Assembly (NCBI RefSeq): GCF_008274805.1 | Contig: NZ_CP022579.1 | Span: 1,550,001 to 1,614,000, forward strand | Source of the DNA: Oryzomicrobium terrae | Lineage (GTDB): Bacteria > Pseudomonadota > Gammaproteobacteria > Burkholderiales > Rhodocyclaceae | Length of the DNA: 64,000 nucleotides | Direction of reading: 5' to 3' | Shown: positions 36,043-45,305 of the stretch, piece after piece | Position numbering within the stretch: the stretch's first letter is position 1 | Layout: the number at the start of each line of letters is the position of its first letter | Made by a program: the position numbers and the translations under genes | Notes under the pieces: generated by a model | Told to the model about the DNA's origin: nothing | The model's database searches: none | Seen by the model: only the letters and a program-made list of their open reading frames with translations

Positions 36043-38640
36043 GTGCTGGAAACCTATCGTGCCCACGTGGCCGAGCGCGCTGCGCTTGGCATTCCGCCCC
36101 TGCCGCTGACGGCGAAGCAGACCGAAGAACTGATCGCGCTGCTGAAGAACCCGCCCAAGGGCGAAGAGCAGGCCCTGGTTGAGCTCATCACCCACCGCGT
36201 GCCGGCCGGCGTGGATGACGCCGCCAAGGTCAAGGCCGCCTTCCTGGCCAAGGTCGCCAAAGGCGAAGAATCCTGCGCCCTGGTGTCCCGCGCCAAGGCC
36301 ACCGAACTGCTGGGCACCATGCTCGGCGGCTTCAACATCAAGCCCCTGATCGACCTGCTCGGCGACGCCGAAGTGGGCGGCGTGGCGGCCGAGGGCCTGA
36401 AGAAGACCCTGCTGGTGTTCGACTACTTCCACGACGTGGCCGAGCTGGCCAAGTCCGGCAACGCCAACGCCAAGGCCGTGCTGCAGTCCTGGGCCGATGG
36501 CGAGTGGTTCACCTCCCGCCCCGAAGTGCCGGCTTCCCAGAAGCTCACCGTTTTCAAGGTCACCGGCGAAACCAACACCGACGACCTGTCCCCGGCCCCG
36601 GATGCCTGGTCCCGCCCGGACATCCCGCTGCACGCCCTAGCCATGCTGAAGAACCCGCGCCCGGGCATCACCCCGGAAGAAGCCGGCGTGCGCGGCCCGG
36701 TCAAGTTCCTCGAAGAACTGCGCGCCAAGGGCAACCTGGTTGCCTACGTGGGTGACGTGGTCGGCACCGGCTCCTCCCGCAAGTCCGCCACCAACTCGGT
36801 GCTGTGGTTCACCGGCGAAGACATCCCCTTCGTCCCGAATAAGCGCTTCGGCGGCGTCTGCCTGGGTTCCAAGATCGCCCCGATCTTCTTCAACACCATG
36901 GAAGACGCCGGCGCCCTGCCGATCGAAATCGACGCCGGCCAGATGGACATGGGCGACGAGATCGAGCTGAAGGTCGATCACGCCAGCGGTAAGGTCACCG
37001 CCCTCAAGAACGGTGCCGTGATCGCCGAATCCCAGCTCAAGACCCTGGTGATCCTGGACGAAGTGCGCGCCGGCGGCCGCATCCCCCTGATCATCGGCCG
37101 TGGCCTCACCGCCAAGGCCCGCGAGGCCCTGGGCCTGGCCCCCTCCACCCTGTTCCGCCTGCCCCAGAACCCGGCCGATTCCGGCAAGGGTTTCTCCCTG
37201 GCGCAGAAGATGGTCGGCCGCGCCTGTGGCCTGCCGGAAGGCCAGGGCATCCGCCCGGGTACCTACTGCGAACCGAAGATGACCACCGTCGGTTCCCAGG
37301 ACACCACCGGCCCCATGACCCGCGACGAACTGAAGGACCTGGCTTGCCTGGGCTTCTCCGCCGACATGGTGATGCAGTCCTTCTGCCACACCGCCGCCTA
37401 CCCGAAGCTGGTGGACGTGCGCATGCACCGCGAGCTGCCGTCCTTCATCAGCACCCGCGGCGGCGTCGCCCTGCGTCCGGGTGACGGCGTGATCCACTCC
37501 TGGCTGAACCGCCTGCTGCTGCCGGACACCGTCGGCACCGGCGGTGACTCCCACACCCGTTTCCCGATCGGCATCTCCTTCCCGGCCGGCTCCGGTCTGG
37601 TGGCCTTCGCCGCCGCTACCGGCGTGATGCCCCTGGATATGCCCGAATCCGTGCTGGTGCGCTTCAAGGGCAAGATGCAGCCCGGCGTCACCCTGCGTGA
37701 CCTGGTCAATGCCATTCCCCTGTACGCCATCCGCCAGGGCCTGCTGACCGTCGAGAAGAAGGGCAAGAAGAACATCTTCTCCGGCCGCATCCTGGAAATC
37801 GAAGGTCTGCCCGACCTGAAGGTGGAACAGGCCTTCGAACTGACCGACGCTTCCGCCGAGCGCTCCGCCGCCGGCTGCACGGTGCACCTCAACAAGGAAC
37901 CGATCGTCGAGTACATGAACTCGAACATCACCTTGATGAAGTGGATGATCGCCAACGGCTACCAGGATGCCCGCACCCTGAAGCGCCGCATCAAGGCCAT
38001 GGAAGAGTGGATCGCCAAGGGCGAGCTGCTCAAGGCCGACGCCGATGCCGAATACGCCGCCGTGATCGAGATCGACCTGGCCGACATCAAGGAGCCCATC
38101 GTCGCCTGCCCGAACGACCCGGACGACGTGAAACTGCTGTCCGAAGTCGCCGGCGACAAGATCGACGAAGTGTTCATCGGCTCGTGCATGACCAACATCG
38201 GCCACTTCCGCGCCGCGGGCAAGGTGCTGGATGGCAAGTCCGACATCCCGACCCGTCTGTGGATCGCCCCGCCGACCAAGATGGACGCCATGATCCTCAA
38301 CGAGGAAGGCTACTACTCGGTTCTCGGCAAGTCCGGCGCCCGCATGGAAATGCCCGGCTGCTCCCTGTGCATGGGCAACCAGGCGCAGATCCGCAAGGGT
38401 TCCACCGCCATGTCCACCTCCACCCGGAACTTCCCGAACCGGCTGGGCATCGACACCCGGGTTTACCTGGGTTCCGCCGAACTGGCGGCTGTCTGCGCCC
38501 TGCTCGGCAAGATCCCGAGTGTGGCCGAGTACATGGAGCAGGTGAACGTGGTCAACCAGAAGGCTGCCGATATCTACCGCTACATGAACTTCGACCAGAT
38601 CGCCGAGTTCAAGGACGTGGCCGATACCGTCACGCTCTGA
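36043..38640 (+). CDS. acnB: Aconitate hydratase B
   Basis: A bifunctional AcnB-type aconitase of 865 residues, which may also act as a 2-methylisocitrate dehydratase. The N-terminal HEAT-like domain (about residues 1-160) is typical of AcnB. Cluster cysteines lie in [15 protein letters not shown] and [21 protein letters not shown] is also present. The start is GTG 36043, 6 bases after GAGGATTGA. The gene is codon-biased as expected for high expression and ends at a strong terminator. Confidence 0.97.
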   Translation: MLETYRAHVAERAALGIPPLPLTAKQTEELIALLKNPPKGEEQALVELITHRVPAGVDDAAKVKAAFLAKVAKGEESCALVSRAKATELLGTMLGGFNIKPLIDLLGDAEVGGVAAEGLKKTLLVFDYFHDVAELAKSGNANAKAVLQSWADGEWFTSRPEVPASQKLTVFKVTGETNTDDLSPAPDAWSRPDIPLHALAMLKNPRPGITPEEAGVRGPVKFLEELRAKGNLVAYVGDVVGTGSSRKSATNSVLWFTGEDIPFVPNKRFGGVCLGSKIAPIFFNTMEDAGALPIEIDAGQMDMGDEIELKVDHASGKVTALKNGAVIAESQLKTLVILDEVRAGGRIPLIIGRGLTAKAREALGLAPSTLFRLPQNPADSGKGFSLAQKMVGRACGLPEGQGIRPGTYCEPKMTTVGSQDTTGPMTRDELKDLACLGFSADMVMQSFCHTAAYPKLVDVRMHRELPSFISTRGGVALRPGDGVIHSWLNRLLLPDTVGTGGDSHTRFPIGISFPAGSGLVAFAAATGVMPLDMPESVLVRFKGKMQPGVTLRDLVNAIPLYAIRQGLLTVEKKGKKNIFSGRILEIEGLPDLKVEQAFELTDASAERSAAGCTVHLNKEPIVEYMNSNITLMKWMIANGYQDARTLKRRIKAMEEWIAKGELLKADADAEYAAVIEIDLADIKEPIVACPNDPDDVKLLSEVAGDKIDEVFIGSCMTNIGHFRAAGKVLDGKSDIPTRLWIAPPTKMDAMILNEEGYYSVLGKSGARMEMPGCSLCMGNQAQIRKGSTAMSTSTRNFPNRLGIDTRVYLGSAELAAVCALLGKIPSVAEYMEQVNVVNQKAADIYRYMNFDQIAEFKDVADTVTL

Positions 38641-38678
38641 CGATGCAGGAATAAAACCAAAGGAAGTAGCGAGGAGGG

Positions 38679-38714
38679 AACGGCTCCGCCCACAAGGCGG
38701 GGCCGTTTTTTTTT
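38679..38714 (+). terminator. acnB intrinsic terminator
   Basis: Hairpin arms AACGGCTCCGCC and GGCGGGGCCGTT (one G-U pair) close a CACAA loop and run into a nine-T tract. Strong factor-independent terminator for acnB. Confidence 0.9.
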
Positions 38715-38970
38715 GCGCCTGTTGCAGGATGGGGCGGTGGCAGCACATATCCGAACAGGCGCTTCGATGCACGTGCAGCATCGCCAGGCAGCCCCTCAGT
38801 TTGCCGTTCTGAGTGGCCGACTTGCCGAATTGCCTGGCATCGATGGGCCGCGGTGTGAATATTTGCCTGGGTGTGTCAATTTATCGTCAGGAATCGCTCA
38901 AGTTTCTCCTGCAGCGAACGCTATAACGATAAGAGGCTGGCATAAGGCCGGTTCGATTCTGGAGACTCCC
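38715..38970. other. Intergenic stretch between acnB terminator and DUF5610 gene
   Basis: About 256 bases without a supported gene. An open frame reads through into the DUF5610 gene from 38713 but lacks family similarity. The stretch from 38860 to 38935 is AT-rich and probably holds the promoter for the next gene; no -35/-10 pair with standard spacing stands out. Confidence 0.5.
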
Positions 38971-39612
38971 ATGACGATTTCCCTTCCTACGGGCAGTGCC
39001 GCTGCCGCCACTGCTTCGCAATCGAGCAAAGCGGCCCAGCCGTTACCTGCGGCAGGAGCCGACAAGGCCAAGGCCAGCGGTGACTCCCAGGTGAAAAGTG
39101 CTGAAGCGTCTGCCCGCAGCGCCTTGAATGTGCAGATTTTGCAGTCGTCCTTGGAAGTGTCGATCCAGGCAGGGGATAAATCCCAGGCCCTGCTGTTCCG
39201 TTCGGCCATCGACAAGATCAATGAAGCGCTTGCTCCGGATCTGGGGCCCGATGCCCTGCAAGGTGCCATGAGCCAGGATAATTCTCCGGAGGCAACCGCC
39301 GGCCGTATCGTTGCCTTGTCCACTGGCTTTTTTGACGCCTACGCCGCCCAGCATCCGGGTGAAGATCCCGAGACCTTGGCGCGGAACTTCGTGGACCTGA
39401 TCCGTGGCGGCTTCGAGAAGGGGTTTGGCGAAGCCAAGGAACTGCTCAAGGGATTGGGGGTGCTGAGCGGCGATATCGAGAGCGGCATCATGAAAACCTA
39501 CGACCTGGTGCATAAGGGGCTGGACGATTTCCTTGGCGCCAAGCTTGCTCCGCCGGCCGCGAGCGATACCGCGTCCCCGGGTGGCGATAAAGCGACCGCC
39601 GCATCGTCCTGA
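38971..39612 (+). CDS. DUF5610-type protein
   Basis: A protein of 213 residues from ATG 38971, which is preceded by TCTGGAG; the open frame upstream is unsupported. An Ala/Ser-rich N-terminal 60 residues lead into a helical domain with SALNVQILQSSLEVSIQAGD, LLFRSAIDKINEALAPDLG and IVALSTGFFDAYAAQHPGED. That order fits DUF5610 as I know it. No signal peptide or membrane span is visible. Function is unknown; it is a single gene with a terminator upstream and a convergent cfa downstream. Confidence 0.68.
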   Translation: MTISLPTGSAAAATASQSSKAAQPLPAAGADKAKASGDSQVKSAEASARSALNVQILQSSLEVSIQAGDKSQALLFRSAIDKINEALAPDLGPDALQGAMSQDNSPEATAGRIVALSTGFFDAYAAQHPGEDPETLARNFVDLIRGGFEKGFGEAKELLKGLGVLSGDIESGIMKTYDLVHKGLDDFLGAKLAPPAASDTASPGGDKATAASS

Positions 39613-39631
39613 GACGTTCTTATGCCTCATG

Positions 39632-39667
39632 CCCCCGCAGTGGATAACCGCGGAGGACTGCTGGGGG
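39632..39667. terminator. Possible shared hairpin between DUF5610 and cfa genes
   Basis: CCCCCGCAGT and ACTGC-T-GGGGG form an interrupted stem around a GC-rich loop in the convergent gap. There is no T tract, so termination by this hairpin is uncertain. Confidence 0.4.
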
Positions 39668-39669
39668 AG

Positions 39670-40866
39670 TTAGCCCGCATACATCCAGTTGCGGGTCAGG
39701 GGCAGGGAGCTGGCGTGGCCGTAAGGCGTCGCGAGGATCTGGTGGATGGCCATCCAGCCATGGCGAAAGCCGTGGGCACAACCGGCCAGGTAGACGCGCC
39801 AGATGCGGTAGCGCTTTTCGCCGGCGATGCGACGGATGGCTTCGGCGTTGGCCTCGAAGCGCTGCGCCCAGTGGTCCAGGGTCAGCGCGTAATGGCGGCG
39901 CAGGTTTTCCACGTCTGCAGTTTCCAGGCCGGCGGCTTCCAGTTCGCGCAGTGCCAGTGAGATGTGCGGTAGTTCCCCGTTGGGAAAGACATAGCGGTCG
40001 ATGAATCGGCCGCCCCCCCAGGGAGTTTCTCCCGATTCGGGATCAGTGGACGTGATGCCGTGGTTGAGCACGATGCCGTCATCCTTGAGCAGATGGCGCA
40101 GGGTGGTGAAGTAGCCGCGCAGGTGTTTGAGGCCGACGTGCTCGAACATGCCGATGCTGGTGATGCGGTCGAACTTGCCCGTCATGTCCCGGTAGTCGGT
40201 GAGATGCACCTCGCAGCGATTGGCCAGGCCGGCCCTGGCAATGCGCTCCTTGGCTAGCTCGTATTGCTGCTGTGACAGGGTGATGCCCACGGCTGTGGCG
40301 CCATATTTTTCCACGGCCCGCAGGATCAGGGCGCCCCAGCCACAACCGATGTCGAGCAGGCGATCGCCGGGACGGAGGCGGATCTTGGTCAGGATGTGGT
40401 CGAGCTTGGCGACCTGGGCTGCTTCCAGGGTGTCGTTCGGACGATTGAAATAGGCGCAGGAATAGATCATTTCCTGGTCCAGCCACAGGCGATAGAAGTC
40501 GTTGGCCACGTCGTAGTGGTAGGCGATGGCATCGGCGTCGACCTTGCGTGAGTGGCGCACCATGTGGCGGATACGGCCGTAGCGACCGGTCGGTGCAAGG
40601 GCATGGCTGGCAAGCCGCGTCGCGCCGTCGATCAGCGTATGGAGTGGGCCTTCCACGTCGATATGGCCCTCGACATAGGCCTCGCCCAAGCGGTCCAGGC
40701 TGGGGCGGAGCAGGCGGGTGAGGCCAATGCTGTCGCGGATGTGCAGGGTGACGCCGGGGTCGTGGCCGAGGGCGAAGCGGGTGCCATCCCACAACGAAAT
40801 CGCCAGAGGCAGATCGTAGCGGGTGAGGCGTTGGACGAAGTCAGGAAGCCGGTTGCGCCAAAACAT
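39670..40866 (-). CDS. cfa: Cyclopropane-fatty-acyl-phospholipid synthase family protein
   Basis: A 398-residue SAM-dependent methyltransferase that adds a methylene bridge to unsaturated lipid chains. The SAM motif is DRLLDIGCGWGALIL, followed by VGITLSQQQYELAKERI. The region YHYDVANDFYRLWLDQEMIYS, FNRPNDTLEAAQ and FEHVGLKHLRGYF are typical of the Cfa family. The N-terminal domain of about 90 residues is present. It stands in minus orientation just downstream of truC but with a 78-base gap, so cotranscription is possible and unproven. Confidence 0.93.
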   Translation of the reverse strand: MFWRNRLPDFVQRLTRYDLPLAISLWDGTRFALGHDPGVTLHIRDSIGLTRLLRPSLDRLGEAYVEGHIDVEGPLHTLIDGATRLASHALAPTGRYGRIRHMVRHSRKVDADAIAYHYDVANDFYRLWLDQEMIYSCAYFNRPNDTLEAAQVAKLDHILTKIRLRPGDRLLDIGCGWGALILRAVEKYGATAVGITLSQQQYELAKERIARAGLANRCEVHLTDYRDMTGKFDRITSIGMFEHVGLKHLRGYFTTLRHLLKDDGIVLNHGITSTDPESGETPWGGGRFIDRYVFPNGELPHISLALRELEAAGLETADVENLRRHYALTLDHWAQRFEANAEAIRRIAGEKRYRIWRVYLAGCAHGFRHGWMAIHQILATPYGHASSLPLTRNWMYAG

Positions 40867-40944
40867 GGACTGCTACCTCCCCGGAGCGGCAATGGGCAGC
40901 CAGCAACTAGCTGCTCAAAAAGGCGGGTAAAAAGCCTATGACGC

Positions 40945-41754
40945 CTAGTCTGCCGGTGAAGTTGCAACTTCGTCAGGAGCGGGGCTTGGTGTGTACCAGG
41001 CGGTGGGCAGGGCATTAGCCCAGCCCCAGCGTTCCACCAGCGCCGCAAATTGACCGTTCACGGGGGCCTGCAACAGCAGGGGGGCTCCGCTGATGGGGTG
41101 GTGCAAGCGGGTTTCCACGCAGTGCAGGAGCAGGCGGTGAGCGCCGTAATGCTCCTGGATCATGCGGTTGTGGCGGCCCTTGCCGTAGCGGGAGTCGCCG
41201 ATGATCGGGTGGGCAATGTGCTTCATGTGGCGGCGCAGTTGGTGGCGCCGCCCGGTTAGCGGAGATAGGGCGACCAAGGCGTAGCGGCTGGTAGGGTAGC
41301 GGTCCACTGCAATCGGCACTTCGATAGTCGCCAGGCGTCGGTAGCGCGTGACAGCGGCTTGAACCGTTGCGCCGTTGGCTATGCCGGCTTCGGTATTGCG
41401 AGCGGTGTCGGGAGGTGCCTCGCCATCGTCCTGGCGTTCTAGGGGGTGGTCGATTTCCCCGCTTTCGGCGGGGTGGCCGCGCACCACGGCCAGGTAGGTT
41501 TTTTCTACGGCTTGGGTAGCGAAAGATTCGCTCATGGTGCGGCAATCCTCTGCCGACAGGGCAAACAGTAAAATTCCCGACGTGCCTTTGTCGAGGCGGT
41601 GCACCGGCCAGACTTTGCGGCCGATCTGGTCGCGCAGCATCTGCACGGCGAAGCGGGTTTCGTGAAAGTCGAGGAAGCTGCGGTGGGTGAGCAGGCCGGG
41701 GGGCTTGTCGATGGCGACCAGCGCGTCGTCCTGATAGAGGATGGTAAGACTCAC
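40945..41754 (-). CDS. truC: tRNA pseudouridine synthase C
   Basis: A RluA-family pseudouridine synthase of 269 residues. The catalytic motif is VHRLDKGTSGILLFAL; the early ILYQDDALVAIDKPPGLLTH and the late HPIIGDSRYGKGRHNR are the TruC pattern. In E. coli TruC modifies U65 of several tRNAs. The start is GTG 41754, 13 bases from the stop of the DUF3617 gene, which points to cotranscription. A C-terminal extension of about 20 residues beyond the core is specific to this protein. Confidence 0.88.
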   Translation of the reverse strand: MSLTILYQDDALVAIDKPPGLLTHRSFLDFHETRFAVQMLRDQIGRKVWPVHRLDKGTSGILLFALSAEDCRTMSESFATQAVEKTYLAVVRGHPAESGEIDHPLERQDDGEAPPDTARNTEAGIANGATVQAAVTRYRRLATIEVPIAVDRYPTSRYALVALSPLTGRRHQLRRHMKHIAHPIIGDSRYGKGRHNRMIQEHYGAHRLLLHCVETRLHHPISGAPLLLQAPVNGQFAALVERWGWANALPTAWYTPSPAPDEVATSPAD

Positions 41755-41767
41755 GGCAAGGGCTGGT

Positions 41768-42211
41768 TCAACAGGTGCCGATGCGCTTGCCGGTCATGCG
41801 CTGCTGTACTTCGCCCAAGCCTTCTATGCTTGGCGAAAAGCGCATCTTGCTCTGCAGGTCGAAGCTTTCCGCTGCAACCGTACCGGTTGCAGAACCCGTC
41901 ATGCTCTGGCCCCCTGTCTTGCAGGCCAGGTCGTAGGAAAACTTGCCGCCGCTATTCTTGACGTTACTCACTGTGCACGGGTTCTTGGGGTCGTTGGGCG
42001 CAATATGGCGGTTTTCCGCGATGTCCTTGGCCGTCAGGCAGCGCTTCAACGTTTGCGCCGGTATGGCGGTCATGCCCCCGGGGGCGGAAATTTCCATGCG
42101 AAATTCCCATAACCCCGGCTGAACCACCGGATCGGCTGCCTGCGCGGAGGCGAATGGAAGCAGGAGCGCTAAAGCCGGCAGGGCAAGGCGGTGAAAGGTA
42201 GGGCGGGGCAT
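41768..42211 (-). CDS. DUF3617 exported protein
   Basis: A protein of 147 residues from ATG 42211, preceded by GAGGAA. A signal peptide ends at FASAQA. The mature part has the DUF3617 layout: PGLWEFRMEISAPGG, QTLKRCLTAKDI, NPCTVSNVKNSGGKFSYDLAC and MTGSATGTVAAESFDLQ. Two to four cysteines may form disulfides in the periplasm. Function is unknown. Confidence 0.85.
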   Translation of the reverse strand: MPRPTFHRLALPALALLLPFASAQAADPVVQPGLWEFRMEISAPGGMTAIPAQTLKRCLTAKDIAENRHIAPNDPKNPCTVSNVKNSGGKFSYDLACKTGGQSMTGSATGTVAAESFDLQSKMRFSPSIEGLGEVQQRMTGKRIGTC

Positions 42212-42294
42212 GGGAGTTTCCTCAGGTGACAGGGGAGGGGCGGGAGGTCCGGTCGGCAATTTTACGACGGGAGGCTTGCCGGTTCGGGCAATAA

Positions 42295-42327
42295 AAAAGG
42301 GCTGCCGGATTTTCCGGCAGCCCTTTT
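42295..42327 (-). terminator. mdh intrinsic terminator
   Basis: Perfect 15-bp arms (AAAAGGGCTGCCGGA and TCCGGCAGCCCTTTT) with a TTT loop lie just after the mdh stop. Read on the minus strand, the stem ends in a T run. It insulates mdh from the DUF3617 gene. Confidence 0.92.
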
Positions 42328-42344
42328 CGCAGTCGCAGGCTCGA

Positions 42345-43340
42345 TTACTTGAGCATGTCGGCCACAGCGGCGCGCTCGCCTTCGAGCTCGTCGAGGGTCT
42401 TCTGGATCTTTTCCTTGGAGTAGGCGTCGATTTCCAGGCCTTCGATGACCTTGAAGGAACCGCCCTTGCACTCGCAGGGGAAGCCGAACACCACACCTTC
42501 GGGGATACCGTAGCTGTTGCCGGCGGGAGCGGGTACGCCCATGGTGACCCAGTCGTCGGAGCCGAGGGCCCAGTCGTGCATGTGGTCGATGGCGGCGTTG
42601 GCGGCAGAGGCGGCAGAAGACAGGCCGCGGGCGTCGATGATGGCGGCGCCGCGCTTGCCCACGGTGGGCAGGAACACATCGTTGTTCCAGACAGCGTCGT
42701 TCACCAGGGCCTTGACGTTGTCGCCGTTGGAGGTGGCGAAACGGTAATCGGCGTACATGGTGGGGGAGTGGTTGCCCCAGACCACCATCTGCTTGAAGGA
42801 GGACACTGGACGGCCGGTCTTGGCGGACAGCTGGGACAGGGCGCGGTTATGATCCAGGCGCAGCATGCCGTGGTAGTTGTTCGGGTTGGTGCGGCCGACT
42901 TTGATGGCGGCGGCGCGGGCGATGTAGGCATTGGTGTTGCAGGGGTTGCCTACCACCAGGACCTTCACGTTTTCATTGGCGTTTTCGGCGATAGCCTTGC
43001 CCTGAACGGTGAAGATGGCGCCATTGGCGGTCAACAGATCGGCGCGCTCCATGCCGGGGCCGCGGGGGCGGGCGCCCACGAGCAGGCAGTAGTCGGCGTC
43101 CTTGAAGGCCACGTTCGGGTCGTCGGTCGCGACCACACCGGCGAGCAGCGGGAAGGCACAGTCTTCCAGTTCCATGATGACGCCCTGGACGGCCTTCTGA
43201 GCCTGGGGCAGATCGAGGAGTTGAAGAATGACGGGTTGGTCCTTACCGAGCATTTCGCCGCTGGCAATGCGGAACAGCAGGCTGTAACCGATCTGGCCGG
43301 CGGCGCCAGTGACGGCGACGCGAACGGGGGCTTTGGACAT
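42345..43340 (-). CDS. mdh: Malate dehydrogenase
   Basis: A 331-residue NAD-dependent malate dehydrogenase, the last step of the TCA cycle. The N-terminus [20 protein letters not shown] is the Rossmann loop of the bacterial/cytosolic-type family. [30 protein letters not shown] and [17 protein letters not shown] give the substrate and catalytic His regions. The start is ATG 43340 after AGGAG, not the longer frame from 43439. Its promoter reads outwards from the same gap as the GntR-type gene. Confidence 0.96.
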   Translation of the reverse strand: MSKAPVRVAVTGAAGQIGYSLLFRIASGEMLGKDQPVILQLLDLPQAQKAVQGVIMELEDCAFPLLAGVVATDDPNVAFKDADYCLLVGARPRGPGMERADLLTANGAIFTVQGKAIAENANENVKVLVVGNPCNTNAYIARAAAIKVGRTNPNNYHGMLRLDHNRALSQLSAKTGRPVSSFKQMVVWGNHSPTMYADYRFATSNGDNVKALVNDAVWNNDVFLPTVGKRGAAIIDARGLSSAASAANAAIDHMHDWALGSDDWVTMGVPAPAGNSYGIPEGVVFGFPCECKGGSFKVIEGLEIDAYSKEKIQKTLDELEGERAAVADMLK

Positions 43341-43511
43341 AGTGCGACTCCTGTTAAGGCTGTCTATAAAAAGTACTGCGTACGGTTGCTGTTGCTGCGT
43401 CCCTAGCCGGCAGGATGGCTCCTGGAGGGGGCGGGGCATCAGGGGAGGGCATTTTGCACTTCCTGGGGCCGGCCGTCGACCCGGGTACGGTGAGGGCTTT
43501 TGAGCCGAACA

Positions 43512-43540
43512 ATATTAGGAATTAAGTGCTGATAAGTCAA
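43512..43540 (-). promoter_or_regulatory. mdh sigma-70 promoter
   Basis: On the minus strand, TTGACT (43535-43540) and TAATAT (43512-43517) are separated by exactly 17 bases. This is a near-consensus promoter reading into mdh. The TCA-type operator at 43554-43567 lies about 14 bases upstream of the -35. Confidence 0.75.
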
Positions 43541-43553
43541 TGACCTATCATAT

Positions 43554-43567
43554 GTCTTATATAAGAT
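43554..43567. promoter_or_regulatory. Predicted TCA-type operator in the mdh/gntR gap
   Basis: GTCTTATATAAGAT contains the perfect 12-base palindrome TCTTATATAAGA. It sits between divergent mdh and the GntR/HutC gene. On the plus strand it begins two bases after TATCAT (43546-43551), a possible -10 of the GntR gene, so autoregulation is likely. Similar sites occur at 35971 and 44424. Confidence 0.65.
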
Positions 43568-43606
43568 GTAAGAATAAAGTTTTAGAATAGACGTTCCTAA
43601 CAATTT

Positions 43607-44362
43607 ATGTTCAAATACCCGCCCATGAATCGCACGCCTGCTGCATCTCCGACTTTCTCGCCGCTCTACCGGCAGATCAAGGAGCTGATGATGAAAAGCC
43701 TGGAAGCCGGAGAATGGCATCCGGGCGATGCCATCCCCAGCGAAACCGAGCTGGCGTCGCGCTTTAACGTGAGCCAGGGGACGGTGCGCAAGGCTATCGA
43801 TGAGATGGCAGCAGAGAATCTGCTGGTGCGTCGCCAGGGTAAGGGTACCTTTGTCGCGACCCATGCCGATCCCCGCGCGTTTTTCCGTTTCTTGCGCCTG
43901 GTGCCGATCGAGGGGGGCTTGCAGCCCCACGACAGCGAGCCGCTTGACTGCATTCGCGTCAAGGCTGGTGTCGATGCCGCCCGTGTTCTCGATCTCGAAC
44001 ACGGCGCGCCGGTGACCATCGTGCATCGCCTGCTTCGCTTTGAGGGCGAGCCGGTGGTAGTCGATGAAATCTATCTTCCCGGGGAGTTGTTCCCCGATCT
44101 CACTCTGGACGTTCTCCAGTCCAGCGATAAATCCCTCTATAGCCTGTTCGAGTCCCGTTACGGGGTACGCATGCTCCGTGCCGAGGAGCGCATCCGCGCT
44201 GTGGCTGCCGAGCGTGGCGTGGCTGAGCGGCTTCAGGTTCCGGAGGGTAGCCCCTTGCTTCTGGTCGAGCGCGTCACCTACACCTATGGCAACAAGCCGG
44301 TGGAGTGGCGGCGCGGCTTCTATTCGACCCAGAAGCACGTGTACCTCAACGAATTGAATTGA
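43607..44362 (+). CDS. GntR-family (HutC/UTRA) transcriptional regulator
   Basis: A 251-residue regulator (245 from the alternative ATG 43625). The N-terminal winged HTH has PSETELASRFNVSQGTVRKA and NLLVRRQGKGTFVA. The C-terminal UTRA domain has VTIVHRLLRFEGEPVVVDEIYLPG in pieces and ends with VEWRRGFYSTQKHVYLNELN, so it should bind a small molecule. It lies between mdh and sdhC, with TCA-type operator sites on both sides. This suggests it controls TCA genes, but the ligand cannot be read from the sequence. No clear ribosome-binding site decides between the two starts. Confidence 0.9.
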   Translation: MFKYPPMNRTPAASPTFSPLYRQIKELMMKSLEAGEWHPGDAIPSETELASRFNVSQGTVRKAIDEMAAENLLVRRQGKGTFVATHADPRAFFRFLRLVPIEGGLQPHDSEPLDCIRVKAGVDAARVLDLEHGAPVTIVHRLLRFEGEPVVVDEIYLPGELFPDLTLDVLQSSDKSLYSLFESRYGVRMLRAEERIRAVAAERGVAERLQVPEGSPLLLVERVTYTYGNKPVEWRRGFYSTQKHVYLNELN

Positions 44363-44413
44363 TGGGTCGGGTGCAGGCGGGCGGTCGTCAGGACAGAGGT
44401 TTGTCGGGAAGGA

Positions 44414-44437
44414 TATAATTTTCGTCTTACCTAAGTC
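44414..44437 (+). promoter_or_regulatory. sdh operon promoter with TCA-type operator
   Basis: A perfect TATAAT (44414-44419) is followed five bases later by GTCTTACCTAAGTC (44424-44437), close to the 14-base operator pattern. The -35 is weak. An operator at the expected start point fits repression by blocking initiation. sdhC begins at 44572. Confidence 0.6.
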
Positions 44438-44571
44438 CGGTAGGACGGGTTGGGCCGCTGTTTCAGCGGGGAGTCTAAATGCAGCAAAGCGGGTCGGGCG
44501 GTCTGACCCGGAAGTGCCGGAAGTTTCGGTGTTTCAAGATTCGGCCGCGCTTAGTTGAGGGAAGAAGATAC

Positions 44572-44964
44572 ATGGCTGAGCTCACCATGAAGAAGAAACG
44601 TCCAAAGAACTTGGACCTCCTGTCGATCAAGCAGCCGCTTCCGGCTGTGCTGTCGATTCTCCATCGCGTCAGCGGTGCGGGCCTGTTCCTGTTCCTGCCG
44701 GTGCTGCTGTGGTTGTTCCAAAGCAGTCTTGCATCGCCTGATTCCTTCGCCATGGTGAAGGGGTTGGCCGGGAATATCGTCGTCAAGGTGGTGCTGCTCG
44801 GTCTGCTGTGGGCCTATTGCCATCATTTCTGCGCCGGTATCCGCTATCTGCTGCTCGACGGTCACATCGGCATCGAGAAGGAAGCCGCTCGGATGACCAG
44901 CAAAATCTCTTTTGCCGTCAGCCTCGTGGCCACGGCGATCCTCGGGGGGGCGCTGCTGTGGTAA
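44572..44964 (+). CDS. sdhC: Succinate dehydrogenase cytochrome b556 subunit
   Basis: A 130-residue membrane anchor of complex II with three membrane spans. The SdhC signature KQPLPAVLSILHRVSGAGLF includes the conserved Ser and His near quinone and heme; AYCHHFCAGIRYLLLDGH contains the candidate heme-ligand histidines. I use ATG 44572, giving the family-like MAELTMKKKRPKNLDLL, not the longer frame from 44479. The sdhD start overlaps its end by seven bases. Confidence 0.95.
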   Translation: MAELTMKKKRPKNLDLLSIKQPLPAVLSILHRVSGAGLFLFLPVLLWLFQSSLASPDSFAMVKGLAGNIVVKVVLLGLLWAYCHHFCAGIRYLLLDGHIGIEKEAARMTSKISFAVSLVATAILGGALLW

Positions 44965-45305
44965 ATCGTATCGTTGTTGGGGCTGGTTACGGCCTGCGCG
45001 ACTGGATTGCCCAGCGCGCCACTGCGGTCATCATGGCCGTCTATACCGTCATTCTGCTGGTGGCTGTCGTCGCCAATGGCGGTAGCACTTTTGAAGCCTG
45101 GCACGCTCTGTTTGCCAACGGTTTCATGAAGTTCGCCACCTTCCTGGCGCTTCTGTCCCTCTTCTACCACGCCTGGATCGGCGTGCGCGACATCTTCATG
45201 GACTACATCAAGCCGACCGGTCTGCGCCTCGGTCTGATGGTGGTCTTGATCGCCGCCCTGGTGGGCTATGCCGGCTGGGCCGCCCAGATTCTGTGGAGAC
45301 TGTAA
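44958..45305 (+). CDS. sdhD: Succinate dehydrogenase membrane anchor subunit
   Basis: The second membrane anchor of complex II, 115 residues from GTG 44958. It has three hydrophobic spans and the SdhD pattern GLRDWIAQRATAVIMAVY at the N-terminus and FYHAWIGVRDIFMDYIKP before the third span. It binds the b-type heme and quinone together with SdhC. The stop is directly followed by the sdhA start. Confidence 0.95.
   Translation: MVNRIVVGAGYGLRDWIAQRATAVIMAVYTVILLVAVVANGGSTFEAWHALFANGFMKFATFLALLSLFYHAWIGVRDIFMDYIKPTGLRLGLMVVLIAALVGYAGWAAQILWRL

Noticed and set aside
38895-38935. Sigma-28-like promoter (TCAAGTTT ... GATAA) upstream of the DUF5610 gene
   Set aside because: The spacing between the two elements does not fit the sigma-28 consensus, and no flagellar genes are nearby.
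38713-38970. N-terminal extension of the DUF5610 gene to 38713
   Set aside because: It starts in the acnB terminator T tract and lacks a ribosome-binding site; ATG 38971 has TCTGGAG at good distance.
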